Below, one piece after another: positions 1 through 7,542 of a stretch of 64,000 nt of DNA (the first letter of the stretch is position 1; each line of letters opens with the position of its first letter). The notes below the pieces were generated by a model. That model was not told the DNA's origin. It made no database searches and worked only from the letters and a program-made list of their open reading frames with translations. The DNA lies in NCBI RefSeq assembly GCF_013114595.1, contig NZ_VTXE01000026.1:1-64000 (forward strand). Reading direction: 5' to 3'. Source of the stretch: Vibrio sp. 99-8-1 (GTDB lineage: Bacteria > Pseudomonadota > Gammaproteobacteria > Enterobacterales > Vibrionaceae). The translations under genes and the position numbers were made by a program.

Positions 1-68
1 GAAACTGGAAGCAAGCGCTGAACCGCTTTATGATTATGTTCGAAGACCGATTAACTGAATACTTGTAA
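1..68 (+). CDS. C-terminal fragment of an unidentified gene
   Basis: The frame beginning at base 3 is open from the window edge to a TAA at 66-68 and encodes about 21 residues, rich in aromatic and charged amphipathic positions (ending FEDRLTEYL). This looks like a C-terminal helix, but the family cannot be recognised from so short a piece. The next start-like ATG (72) follows the stop by only 3 bases, which would fit translational coupling with the DUF1330 gene downstream. The fragment is real coding sequence only if the frame continues to the left of the window. Confidence 0.35.
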   Translation, partial: NWKQALNRFMIMFEDRLTEYL

Positions 69-127
69 CCAATGGCAGTTACACAGAATTATTTACAGGG
101 TCTATATACGCTGACTATAGGGCTGCT

Positions 128-364
128 ATGAAACCTATCTTAACTTCATATGGCGGTGGATTTGGTTTCGATTTTGTTGTTTCCGAAGTGCTGTTAGCTG
201 AAGTTGATACCCCTATAAATCGAGTATTTACTATTCACTTTCCTAACCAAACTTCAGCAGATACCTTTTTCTCTGATAGTGAATATGTAAAAGTGAAAGC
301 TCAGTATTTTGATAAATCAGTTTTCCATACCACAATCATTTCTAGTTATGAAAAAGATACTTAA
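128..364 (+). CDS. DUF1330-like small protein, 5' end disturbed
   Basis: From the ATG at 128 this encodes 78 residues resembling the DUF1330 (dimeric alpha-beta barrel) family: MKPIL, YGGGFGFDF, a central NRVFTIHFP strand and a TTIISSYEK end. The biochemical role of the family is unknown. The in-frame sequence upstream of 128 also reads like the family (YTELFTG, then YADYRAAM), back to a TGA at 56-58, but contains no ATG, GTG or TTG. Only an ATG at 72, one frame away, could start it. Either the 5' end carries a one-base deletion near 75-77, or translation now begins at 128, where AGGG at 119-122 could serve as ribosome binding site. The family call is good; the start is unresolved. Confidence 0.6.
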   Translation: MKPILTSYGGGFGFDFVVSEVLLAEVDTPINRVFTIHFPNQTSADTFFSDSEYVKVKAQYFDKSVFHTTIISSYEKDT

Positions 365-374
365 TGTGACATTA

Positions 375-403
375 GCCGTCACGTCGAAAACATCAGTGAC
401 GGC
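375..403. terminator. Hairpin between convergent genes
   Basis: GCCGTCAC at 375-382 pairs perfectly with GTGACGGC at 396-403 around a 13-nt loop, between the convergent DUF1330-like and thiamine-binding-like genes. There is no long T tract on either side, so termination in both directions is inferred from position and stem strength. Confidence 0.5.
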
Positions 404-415
404 ATAACAATCAGT

Positions 416-757
416 TTAGTTGTCTACAAACATGTGGTTGGCTTTGGTTACACCTCTGTCATAGGTGCAAAAAGTGTCGGTAGCAGCGTCGGTTTTACTG
501 TGAATCTTAATGTTGGTTATTACTTCTACAGCACCCGCATCGTAACACGCTTGTTGTGCGTCTTTTACGATTTCAAGCAATTGGTTTAACTCACCTTTTA
601 ATGTGGTTTCCATTGCACTCACTTGGAATGGAACACCAGATGCTTTAACAACTTGAATCGCCTTATCGACGACTTCAAAATTGTTCCCTTCTTTAACTCT
701 TGGGATAACTTGGAAAGCGAGCATTACTTCATCTAATCGAGGTTTTTGAGCTGACAT
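416..757 (-). CDS. Thiamine-binding-like protein (MTH1187/YkoF-type)
   Basis: A cytoplasmic protein of 113 residues from the ATG at 755-757. It has the ferredoxin-like pattern of the thiamine-binding/MTH1187 family: an early AFQVIPRVKEG strand, VVDKAIQVVKASGVPFQ, the METTLKGE turn, and a helix LLEIVKDAQQACYDAGA followed by a strand with ITNIKIHSK. Members are thought to bind thiamine or a related small molecule as oligomers; the role here is inferred only. The frame stays open to 874 with ATGs further upstream, but those extra residues do not resemble the family and the usual length is about 100 residues, so the internal start was chosen. It converges on the DUF1330-like gene. Confidence 0.65.
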   Translation of the reverse strand: MSAQKPRLDEVMLAFQVIPRVKEGNNFEVVDKAIQVVKASGVPFQVSAMETTLKGELNQLLEIVKDAQQACYDAGAVEVITNIKIHSKTDAATDTFCTYDRGVTKANHMFVDN

Positions 758-911
758 TAATCGTGTCTCATTGGCTGTTGTTGGTATCGAATAGCGTATA
801 GTAACATCAATTAAAAGCATCGAGGATTGCCCTTGAGAGTATCGGCTAGTAAAAAATTTAATAGAGATTGGCAACGCACTGCAATTTTGCTTTGAATCAG
901 CTTTAGTGATG

Positions 912-965
912 GCAGCACAATAGGTTAGACTCAGTGGCCGCGTTGCTTATGTATTAACGCGGCAT
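912..965. repeat. Repeated intergenic element, copy A
   Basis: A stretch beginning GCAGCACAATAG and ending TTAACGCGGCAT aligns with 1485-1536 over its whole length with a 2-base gap; I judge roughly three quarters identical by eye. Inside it CCGCGTT (938-944) pairs with AACGCGG (956-962), giving a 7-bp stem and 11-nt loop. It lies just upstream of the Nudix gene. Function unknown; it could be a regulatory hairpin, a mobile repeat or a recombination site remnant. Confidence 0.6.
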
Positions 966-1003
966 TGGGTGATTGACATAATATTTCAGTTTGAGGCGGT
1001 AAA

Positions 1004-1417
1004 ATGAGTAAGGTTATTGATAAGCTGGCGTGGGTTTTGGTTCAAGATGGCAAGTTGTTGGCTGTTCGATCTAAGGGGAAAAATCTTTTCTATCTTCCCG
1101 GTGGTAAACGTGAACTCGGTGAAAGTGACAGTGACGCACTAATACGTGAAATCAGAGAAGAGTTGTCTGTTGAACTGTCTGCAGATAGCATCGAATACAT
1201 GGAAACTTTCGTTGCTCAAGCTGATGGCAAAGCAGAAGGTGTATCTGTCAAACTAACTTGTTATTTTGCGGAATTCTCAGGGGAGTTAGCGGCTGATGCC
1301 GAAATTGAAGAGCTCCGGTTTATTGATTCTAATGATGAAGGTGTCTGTTCTGTTGCGGCCTTGGTAGCATTACGTTGGTTAGTGTCGAAGTCGCTGGTAG
1401 GCGAAAAAATCGGCTAA
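1004..1417 (+). CDS. Nudix hydrolase
   Basis: A 137-residue cytoplasmic protein with a complete Nudix box near residues 33-55: GGKRELGE, then nine residues further on REIREEL. The glutamates of REIREEL bind the divalent metal, so it should hydrolyse a nucleoside diphosphate linked to another group. The substrate cannot be read from the sequence. The length is that of a single-domain Nudix protein. The start is supported by GAGGCGG about 5 bases upstream of the ATG. It stands alone as a monocistronic unit between repeat copies A and B, consistent with an accessory gene. Confidence 0.85.
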   Translation: MSKVIDKLAWVLVQDGKLLAVRSKGKNLFYLPGGKRELGESDSDALIREIREELSVELSADSIEYMETFVAQADGKAEGVSVKLTCYFAEFSGELAADAEIEELRFIDSNDEGVCSVAALVALRWLVSKSLVGEKIG

Positions 1418-1484
1418 CAAGGCATTGTCGGTGAGTTAGGTTGAGCTTGGAACTTATAACTTAAGGTTAGGTTTTGGTATTTAA

Positions 1485-1536
1485 GCAGCAATAGTTTAGG
1501 CTGGATGACCGCGTTGAAAACGACTTACCGCGGCAT
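1485..1536. repeat. Repeated intergenic element, copy B
   Basis: The second copy of the element seen at 912-965. CCGCGTTG (1509-1516) and CGCGGCAT (1529-1536) start exactly 20 bases apart, as in copy A (938 and 958). It lies 25 bases upstream of the next gene. Weaker similarity, seen by eye only, occurs near 2300-2350 and 2890-2930. Confidence 0.6.
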
Positions 1537-1561
1537 CTGTTTATGGAGGAGTTGATAGCCT

Positions 1562-2221
1562 ATGGGAAGCTTTTTTGAGAGTGAGTTTATGCTCTCTAAC
1601 TCTTTACACTTTGTGCTGCTTACCAGTGCTTTGGTGTTAGCATTTCATTTGCCTATTTGGTGCGGATTTAACCTCTGTAAACGTAGATGGAAATACATAG
1701 ATTATCTTTGGCCTTTGTTAGCTGGTATTGGTATGTTGGGTGCCGTGTCTGAAATTCGCTCCGTTGTAGCCGGAAACTGGGCGGCAACTGAACAAACTCG
1801 CGCAGTGACTACTCTTGAATCTATTCATGACTTCTCTGTTCGACAGATCAGAGGTGATATGTGTTCGGGAATCACATCAGTTAGTGGAGAAGACATATAT
1901 TCAGACCCTTGTCGTTGGTATCTATCCATAGCCAAGCAGCTAAAGTCGTTAGATTTTAGTTCATTGCCCCAAGTGAGTCGTCGAAGCTTCCCAACCGATG
2001 GTCTTAGTCTGGAATGGATTGAAGATGATGTAGTTTGGGTCAAGGGTATGCTTGAGCAGTACAATCAGCAAAAAAATCAGTATAACAAAACGATTTCAGC
2101 GCAAGTAAAGCATCCTATGGAGCAAGTCTTTTGGTATATCAGCCCATACTTGGTCTGTTTTGCCGTAGCGTTACGTTTGGCTAAGGTGACCGGTGAACTC
2201 AAACTTGAGAAACAAACATAA
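1562..2221 (+). CDS. Hypothetical membrane protein
   Basis: A 219-residue protein that I do not recognise. Three hydrophobic segments are visible: about residues 14-36, 49-66 and 187-207. Between the second and third lies a soluble stretch of about 115 residues that includes a polar region with two cysteines (C101 and C117 approximately), which could form a disulfide if it is periplasmic. GGAGGAG at 1545-1551 precedes the ATG by 10 bases, supporting this start; a second ATG nine codons later is possible. It is a single-gene unit behind repeat copy B. No function is proposed. Confidence 0.6.
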   Translation: MGSFFESEFMLSNSLHFVLLTSALVLAFHLPIWCGFNLCKRRWKYIDYLWPLLAGIGMLGAVSEIRSVVAGNWAATEQTRAVTTLESIHDFSVRQIRGDMCSGITSVSGEDIYSDPCRWYLSIAKQLKSLDFSSLPQVSRRSFPTDGLSLEWIEDDVVWVKGMLEQYNQQKNQYNKTISAQVKHPMEQVFWYISPYLVCFAVALRLAKVTGELKLEKQT

Positions 2222-2351
2222 CTAAGCGTTTACGATAGAAATGTCCTGAGTGGCATTTTAATTATGAGTAGTATGAACCATCTAGCGAGTCGTCAGTATG
2301 AAGTTTGCCTGACTCACACTTAGCTGCGGCGATATATCAATAGGAGTTTTT

Positions 2352-2861
2352 GTGACACCATTTTTTTTATCTCAGATTTTAGTTGCAGTGGCTATTGGGT
2401 TTGATTTGATGTCATTCCAATTCAAAGATAGGAAAAAAATTGTAACTTGCCTATTTTTTGCGGGTAGTTTGATTTCCAGCCATTTCATTTTGCTTGAACA
2501 ATGGACGGCGGCAACTCTTATGATCATTGCTACAGTCAGGTATTTGGTGAGCATATTCTCTACTTCTCAAAAGTTAAAATATGCCTTTTGTACTGCTTCC
2601 GTTATTTCTGCCGTTGTTACTTATTCTGGATTAGTAAGTGTTATTAGTTGCTTCGCATCGGTTTTTCAGACGGTTGCTGCATTTAATAAAGATGACCGTC
2701 GTTTAAGAGAGTTAATGATAATCGGTACTGCTCTGTGGTTAATACACAACTATATGGTTGGCTCTCCAACAGCGGTTGTGATGGAAGTGCTTTTTATTAC
2801 CAGTAATTTGGTCGGTTATTATCGTTATTACTATATACGCAAGCACCTTGATGTCACTTGA
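2352..2861 (+). CDS. YgjV-family inner membrane protein
   Basis: 169 residues, almost entirely hydrophobic with five to six membrane segments. It matches the YgjV family of small inner membrane proteins in its start (SQILVAVAIGFDLMSFQFKDRKK), a central RYLVSIFS segment and the FITSNLVGYYRYY end. The biochemical function of the family is unknown. It starts with GTG, preceded by AGGAG at 2342-2346. The last codons and the stop lie inside a dispersed repeat arm (2847-2866), so the C-terminal residues after about R164 may be contributed by the repeat. Confidence 0.75.
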   Translation: MTPFFLSQILVAVAIGFDLMSFQFKDRKKIVTCLFFAGSLISSHFILLEQWTAATLMIIATVRYLVSIFSTSQKLKYAFCTASVISAVVTYSGLVSVISCFASVFQTVAAFNKDDRRLRELMIIGTALWLIHNYMVGSPTAVVMEVLFITSNLVGYYRYYYIRKHLDVT

Positions 2862-2866
2862 GTATA
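2847..2866. repeat. Arm of the 3'-end palindrome family
   Basis: CTTGATGTCACTTGAGTATA differs at one base from the right arm of the perfect-looking hairpin at 55141-55160. No partner arm is visible nearby. The TGA stop codon of the YgjV-like gene lies within it. Confidence 0.5.
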
Positions 2867-3029
2867 AGAACACAGCCACAGTGTAAATACAGTTAGGGGA
2901 TTAAGGCTGGTGACAACGCGCCGTAACGCAACTAAGCCTACTCATGTACTTCCAAACGAGCAAAACCACGAATTCCTTCCTGATTATTTTTGCGTATCAG
3001 TCTCTATCACTATGTTTGAGAATATTAAA

Positions 3030-4775
3030 CTACATCCCAAGCTTCTTTAGCTTTCGGTAGATGGTATTTCTGCTTACTCCCAATATTTTAGAGGTGCGGC
3101 TTATATTGCCTTGGTTTGCTTGGTAAGTCGCAAGTAACTTGTCTTCAATTGTGGTTTGCAAATTTGTCTCTGCAGTCGTGTTATTGGGTGTGGTGGTGGT
3201 TATCTCACGGGCGATGTTATCGGGTATATGTTTAAGGCAGAGAACCGTTTCGTCACTGGCTAAAAGTGATGCCACTTTAATAACATTATCCAATTGGCGA
3301 ATATTCCCCGGCCATGGATATTGCGTTAATAGCTCGACAAGATCAGGGCTAAGTGTTTGTTCTGTTAATGCGTGTTTCTGGTGTAGTTTGTTGATCAGCG
3401 CCACTTTGTCCTTTCGGTTCCTTAACGGTGGGATTTCAATTAACAAACCATTGAGTCGGTAGTAGAGATCTTGCCGAAATAAACCAAGTTCTACTTGCTG
3501 CTCTAGGTTTTTGTGCGTCGCCGCGATGACCTGAATATCCACATCAATCTTCTTATTTGAACCAACAGGAACCACCTCCTTGTCTTGTAATACGTGCAGT
3601 AATCGGCACTGAGCATCTAAGGGCATGTCGGCGATTTCATCTAAAAAGAGTATGCCTTTGTCTGCCTGACGCACCTTGCCTTGATAGCCTTTACTGTTAG
3701 CACCTGTAAACGCGCCGGGAGCGTAACCAAACAGTTCAGATTCAACCAAGTCCTTTGGTAAAGCACCGCAGTTAACCACCACTAACGGTCCTTGTTTGCG
3801 GTTGCTCTGTTTATGCAATGCTTTAACAAATTCGCCTTTGCCGACACCCGTTTCACCTAAAATGAGGAGATTAATCTGTTTATTAATGACCTTGCTTGCT
3901 TGTTGCCAACCGTGCTCAACTCTCTCATCACCGTAGTGGAGAGAACAAGCTTGAGAGTAGGTGGTGGAACTCTGTTTCTTCTGTTCTGAAAGAGGGTGAA
4001 TTTTAAACACAAAGCTTTGCTGTTCTTGTTGCAGGAGGTGTTCAATCGGCCTGCCTATCATCTGTTCATGTTCAAGCAGTTGTGAGGCGACTTTATTGTG
4101 CGCGATGATCTGCCCTTGCTGGTCAGCAATAACAATACCTTGCCAGCCGCTATTTAGAATGGAGTTATCCATGGCAAGATCAACCCGCAATGTGCCTTGT
4201 GGCAACTGACATAACAGCTCACTCTCAATGTTTTGTACCATATTTTGAATAAGGTGTTGGGTATTGGCATGGTGAACTTGCTGTTCACTGGTGATATCTA
4301 ATATCGCTAACATATTGTTATTGTGGTCGAAGATAGGGCTAGCGGTACAGCTGATAAAGCGGTGTTGATGAATAAAGTGTTGGTCACCAATAATGGAGAT
4401 CGGTTTTTCCTCTACGATAGCGGTACCAATGGCGTTGGTGCCTTTTAAGTTCTCTCTCCAGCAAACGCCACTTTCCAATGCTATGGTGGTGAGCTTACTT
4501 TGAAACTGTTTTTGTCCCCATGATCCAATAATCACGCCATCGGTATCGGTTAAAATGAGCCGACTATTGGTTCTGGCGAACAGCTGATTGAAGAAAGGAA
4601 GTGCCAGCTTTTCAACTGCACTAATCAACGTCGCTAACATCGCTCTGCGTTCGTTGAGCTGTGATTTTTTGACTCTCGCTTCCTGAGGTAAACGCCGTTC
4701 GTGTAAACCTGCATCACTGCTTCTCATCCATGAGCAATTAAGCCAATCAGTTGTTTCATTTGTAGGGAGCTGCAT
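3030..4775 (-). CDS. AcoR-type sigma-54-dependent activator
   Basis: A cytoplasmic activator of sigma-54 RNA polymerase of about 580 residues. Order of domains: an N-terminal GAF region with the AcoR-type signature GVCWRENLKGTNAIGTA; a short PAS-like stretch (GIVIADQQGQIIAHN); an AAA+ domain with Walker A GETGVGKGE, an intact GAFTGA loop that contacts sigma-54, and FLDEIADMP; and a C-terminal Fis-type helix-turn-helix ending SRNTIYRKLKKLGM. The open frame reaches a GTG at 4820, but that lacks a ribosome binding site and overlaps an inverted repeat. The ATG at 4773-4775 has TGGAAC upstream and is preferred. It is divergent from the aldehyde dehydrogenase, whose promoter is of the sigma-54 type, so it is very probably its activator, sensing an aldehyde or alcohol-related signal. 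Confidence 0.9.
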   Translation of the reverse strand: MQLPTNETTDWLNCSWMRSSDAGLHERRLPQEARVKKSQLNERRAMLATLISAVEKLALPFFNQLFARTNSRLILTDTDGVIIGSWGQKQFQSKLTTIALESGVCWRENLKGTNAIGTAIVEEKPISIIGDQHFIHQHRFISCTASPIFDHNNNMLAILDITSEQQVHHANTQHLIQNMVQNIESELLCQLPQGTLRVDLAMDNSILNSGWQGIVIADQQGQIIAHNKVASQLLEHEQMIGRPIEHLLQQEQQSFVFKIHPLSEQKKQSSTTYSQACSLHYGDERVEHGWQQASKVINKQINLLILGETGVGKGEFVKALHKQSNRKQGPLVVVNCGALPKDLVESELFGYAPGAFTGANSKGYQGKVRQADKGILFLDEIADMPLDAQCRLLHVLQDKEVVPVGSNKKIDVDIQVIAATHKNLEQQVELGLFRQDLYYRLNGLLIEIPPLRNRKDKVALINKLHQKHALTEQTLSPDLVELLTQYPWPGNIRQLDNVIKVASLLASDETVLCLKHIPDNIAREITTTTPNNTTAETNLQTTIEDKLLATYQANQGNISRTSKILGVSRNTIYRKLKKLGM

Positions 4776-4803
4776 AACTGTTCCATTTTGTAACAATAAG
4801 GGT

Positions 4804-4901
4804 GTGTCAATTGGTGACACTTGAACACGGCTTGACTGATAACGATCCTTGCCTAGTTAAATTTATACGACTTGTTAATGAAATGTAATCATAGTGTTAC
4901 A
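4804..4901. promoter_or_regulatory. Candidate activator binding sites (inverted repeats)
   Basis: Two inverted repeats lie 30-125 bp upstream of the sigma-54 promoter: GTGTCA-N5-TGACAC at 4804-4820, and TGTAA-N8-TTACA at 4884-4901. Such spaced repeats are typical upstream activating sequences for sigma-54 activators. Binding by the AcoR-like protein is inferred. Confidence 0.4.
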
Positions 4902-4928
4902 TGTTGTTGTGATCAAGTTTTGTAAAGT

Positions 4929-4943
4929 TGGCCTGTGACTTGC
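4929..4943 (+). promoter_or_regulatory. Sigma-54 (-24/-12) promoter
   Basis: TGGCCTGTGACTTGC has the invariant GG (4930-4931) and GC (4942-4943) exactly 12 bases apart, as required for sigma-54. It is placed to give a transcript starting near 4955, ahead of the aldehyde dehydrogenase start at 5008. It sits beside a gene for a GAFTGA-containing activator. Confidence 0.75.
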
Positions 4944-5007
4944 GTTAGGTGAGGTCATACTCCGGATGTGGAGTGTGTCTAACTCAGCTAAAACAAGGGA
5001 ATATTTT

Positions 5008-6528
5008 ATGATCTATGCTCAACCAGGAACGGAAGGTTCAGTCGTTAGCTTCAACTCGACTTACAATAATTTTATTGGTGGTGAATGGGTAGCACCGGTA
5101 AAAGGAGAATATTTTGATAACCTTTCGCCAGTTAATGGCAAAGCATTTTGTAAAGTGGCTCGCTCTACGGAAGAAGATATCAATTTAGCGCTTGATGCCG
5201 CTCATGCAGCGAGAGCATCATGGGGATCTACCAGCGTTGCAGAGCGCTCAAATATCTTATTGAAAATAGCCGATAGAGTAGAGCAGCATTTAGAAGAGCT
5301 CGCAGTGGCTGAAACTTGGGAAAACGGTAAGCCAGTTAGAGAAACCCTAGCGGCGGATCTGCCATTGGTGGTGGATCACTTCCGCTACTTTGCTGGATGC
5401 ATTCGTGCTCAAGAAGGTTCTGCGGCTGAGCTAGATGTTAACACCGCGAGTTACCATTTTCCTGAACCTGTTGGGGTTGTAGGGCAGATCATTCCGTGGA
5501 ACTTCCCTATGCTTATGGCTGCTTGGAAACTTGCTCCAGCACTTGCTGCGGGGTGTTGTGTGGTGCTGAAACCTGCAGAACAGACGCCGACTTCTATTCT
5601 CGTTTTGATTGAAAAAATCGCCGATATATTACCAGCGGGTGTGGTGAACGTGGTTAATGGCTTTGGCCATGAAGCGGGGCAAGCGTTGGCAACCAGTGAG
5701 CGAGTCGCAAAGCTTGCCTTTACTGGTTCTACGGAAATTGGTCACCATATATTGAAGTGTGCGGCAGAAAGCTTGATTCCGTCTACCGTTGAACTAGGGG
5801 GGAAATCCCCGAATATCTATTTTGCCGATGTGTTTGATCATGAAGATGATTATTTGGATAAATGTGTCGAAGGGATGTTACTTGCGTTCTTTAACCAAGG
5901 GGAAGTGTGTACTTGTCCATCGCGTGTTCTTGTGCAGGAGTCCATTTACGATAAGTTTATCGCGAAAGTGGTAGAGCGTGCTAAAACCATCGTACAGGGA
6001 GATCCTCTGGATGTATCCACGCAGGTTGGTGCACAAGCGTCTCAAGAGCAATTTGATAAGATTCTTAGCTACTTAGAGATAGGCCGCCAAGAAGGTGCGG
6101 AAGTGTTAGTCGGTGGTGAGCCTGCGGTACAGGAGGGTGACCTTGATTCTGGTTACTATATCCAGCCAACCATGTTAAAAGGTGATAACTCAATGCGCGT
6201 GTTCCAAGAAGAGATTTTTGGACCCGTGATTGCAATCACGACCTTTAAAGATGAGCAAGAAGCGTTAGCCATCGCAAATGATACGGAATATGGTTTAGGT
6301 GCGGGTGTATGGACACGAGATCAAAACCTAGCTTATCGAATGGGGCGCAATATAGAAGCGGGAAGAATATGGATTAACTGTTACCACGCTTATCCTGCTC
6401 ATGCCGCGTTTGGTGGCTACAAGAAATCAGGTATTGGTCGCGAGACGCACAAGATGATGCTAGATCATTACCAAAACACCAAAAACTTACTGGTTAGCTA
6501 TGATGTTAATCCGCTAGGATTTTTTTAG
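5008..6528 (+). CDS. aldB: NAD-dependent aldehyde dehydrogenase, AldB type
   Basis: Oxidises aldehydes, typically acetaldehyde, to the carboxylic acid with NAD(P)+ in the cytoplasm. The 506 residues closely follow E. coli Ald[11 protein letters not shown] near the start, the nucleotide-fold region [25 protein letters not shown] with the general-base glutamate, and the catalytic Cys301 in [12 protein letters not shown]. It ends with [12 protein letters not shown] and a Gly-Phe-Phe terminus. AAGGGA at 4995-5000 supports the ATG at 5008; an in-frame ATG at 4966 lies very close to the predicted transcript start. Expression should depend on sigma-54 and the divergent AcoR-like activator. A terminator follows at 6584. 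Confidence 0.93.
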   Translation: MIYAQPGTEGSVVSFNSTYNNFIGGEWVAPVKGEYFDNLSPVNGKAFCKVARSTEEDINLALDAAHAARASWGSTSVAERSNILLKIADRVEQHLEELAVAETWENGKPVRETLAADLPLVVDHFRYFAGCIRAQEGSAAELDVNTASYHFPEPVGVVGQIIPWNFPMLMAAWKLAPALAAGCCVVLKPAEQTPTSILVLIEKIADILPAGVVNVVNGFGHEAGQALATSERVAKLAFTGSTEIGHHILKCAAESLIPSTVELGGKSPNIYFADVFDHEDDYLDKCVEGMLLAFFNQGEVCTCPSRVLVQESIYDKFIAKVVERAKTIVQGDPLDVSTQVGAQASQEQFDKILSYLEIGRQEGAEVLVGGEPAVQEGDLDSGYYIQPTMLKGDNSMRVFQEEIFGPVIAITTFKDEQEALAIANDTEYGLGAGVWTRDQNLAYRMGRNIEAGRIWINCYHAYPAHAAFGGYKKSGIGRETHKMMLDHYQNTKNLLVSYDVNPLGFF

Positions 6529-6583
6529 TTGGGAGACATTCTAAGCAAACTTTTGCGAGAGTAATGTTTTGCAAGAGTAATGG

Positions 6584-6611
6584 AAAAGGCAGCATTAGCT
6601 GCCTTTTATTC
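6584..6611 (+). terminator. Rho-independent terminator of aldB
   Basis: AAAAGGCAGC, loop ATTA, GCTGCCTTTT, then a T-rich run. It is a compact stem with a 4-nt loop 56 bases past the aldB stop. Confidence 0.85.
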
Positions 6612-6717
6612 TTTTAAATAGTATTAAGTTTTATTAAAAAATATGAATAAGGTGTGTGAAAATTACCATTGATATTTCTATATGCTGATATTTATTTAAT
6701 TAGTCTATTATTACTCA

Positions 6718-6761
6718 GGTGAGATATCTCACAATAATAATTGTTAATATAAAAATATAGT
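6718..6761 (+). promoter_or_regulatory. CRP-type class II promoter for the TfoX-like gene
   Basis: GTGA-GATATC-TCAC at 6719-6732, extended by the A at 6733, matches the CRP half-sites with the correct 6-base spacer and is a perfect palindrome. A -10-like TATAGT lies at 6756-6761. The implied start near 6767 puts the site centre at about -41.5, the class II position. Strong by pattern; binding is not shown. Confidence 0.6.
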
Positions 6762-6772
6762 GTGTCGCTATT

Positions 6773-6834
6773 GAGCTGCCGAGGTGATTTATTATATCTT
6801 TGTTGTTAATCGCCGCGCTCTATTTTTCTTTTTT
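6773..6834 (+). terminator. Possible leader terminator/attenuator of the TfoX-like gene
   Basis: Within the predicted 5' leader, GAGC (6773-6776) and GGTGATT (6783-6789) can pair with AATCGCC (6808-6814) and GCTC (6817-6820), followed at once by TATTTTTCTTTTTT. This has the form of an intrinsic terminator ahead of the gene. The stem contains an internal loop, so its stability needs calculation. Confidence 0.45.
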
Positions 6835-6885
6835 AAAGGAATGACGGCCTGTTCTTATTAATTACTAGGTAATATATTTGTCAAT

Positions 6886-7488
6886 ATGGAAAATATCGTA
6901 CCCTTTCCCAACGAAGATTTTGTTTTAGATAGTATCGCGGATTTTTGCGAGATCTCTCGAAGCAACATTCAAGTACACTACATGTTTAAGTATCATGTTT
7001 TAAGCCTAAATGGTCATGCTTTTGCAATGGTTATCGATGGCCGACTGGCGCTTAAATACGGTAATAGTAAACAGCTTAAAGAGCGACTGTTGCAAGAGAA
7101 TGGTCAGGTAGTTTGTGACTATTCAACAGTGACCAAAACCATGTCCTATTTATCGATTCATGAAGATTGTTCATTACCAATCTCTAACAGTTGTTTAGAG
7201 TTACTAAAGCGAGTGATGTACTACTGGTATAATTTAGGTGAATCACCTCGTGTGGCCTCTATAGAAAACATGACTAATATTACTAAAAGCTTGGCGCTAT
7301 CTTTACATAATATTGGTATTAAAAGCGTTGATGAATTAAAGAATTTAGGTTCTGCTAATGCTTATCATAAATTAAAAACAGTTTATCCTGATATTCCAAA
7401 TAGTTACTATAGTCGTATAGAAGGTGCATTAACTAATAAACACTACATGTTTGTTGAAGAGTTTTATATAGACTCTTTACCATGTTAA
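6886..7488 (+). CDS. TfoX/Sxy-family regulator
   Basis: A 200-residue protein with the two TfoX domains. The N-terminal domain (about residues 28-100) carries HYMFKYHVLSLNGHAFAMV and DGRLALKY, in place of the more usual RxMFGG turn. The C-terminal domain (about 125-195) carries LALSLHNIGIKSVDELKNLG, then NAYHKLK and IEGAL. Family members switch on competence, CRP-S genes or type VI secretion; in Vibrio there are two, TfoX and TfoY, and I cannot tell which this one is closer to, so no symbol is given. The start has no clear ribosome binding site (TAGGTAA is 17 bases away), which together with the leader hairpin suggests post-transcriptional control. No GEMM c-di-GMP riboswitch, as found before V. 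cholerae tfoY, is visible. Confidence 0.75.
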   Translation: MENIVPFPNEDFVLDSIADFCEISRSNIQVHYMFKYHVLSLNGHAFAMVIDGRLALKYGNSKQLKERLLQENGQVVCDYSTVTKTMSYLSIHEDCSLPISNSCLELLKRVMYYWYNLGESPRVASIENMTNITKSLALSLHNIGIKSVDELKNLGSANAYHKLKTVYPDIPNSYYSRIEGALTNKHYMFVEEFYIDSLPC

Positions 7489-7517
7489 TGATTGCCATTT
7501 ATCTGAATATATAAATT

Positions 7518-7541
7518 AAAATGGGCGCTCGCCCATTTTTT
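7518..7541. terminator. Bidirectional terminator
   Basis: AAAATGGGCG-CTCG-CCCATTTTTT lies between the convergent TfoX-like and ppsR genes, with A and T tracts on both flanks. It should end both transcripts. Confidence 0.85.
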
Positions 7542-7542
7542 G

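Noticed and set aside
365-3000. Integron cassette array with attC sites
   Set aside because: Small single genes with similar spacers suggested this, but I could not find paired RYYYAAC and GTTRRRY ends at proper spacing, one gene runs opposite, and no integrase is in view.
6841-6861. Six-codon leader peptide starting at ATG 6841
   Set aside because: The AAGGA abuts the ATG with no spacer, so it cannot act as its ribosome binding site, and the peptide shows no attenuation codons.
6612-6885. GEMM c-di-GMP riboswitch before the TfoX-like gene
   Set aside because: The conserved GEMM core with its tetraloop and receptor is not present; the leader has instead a stem and T run.
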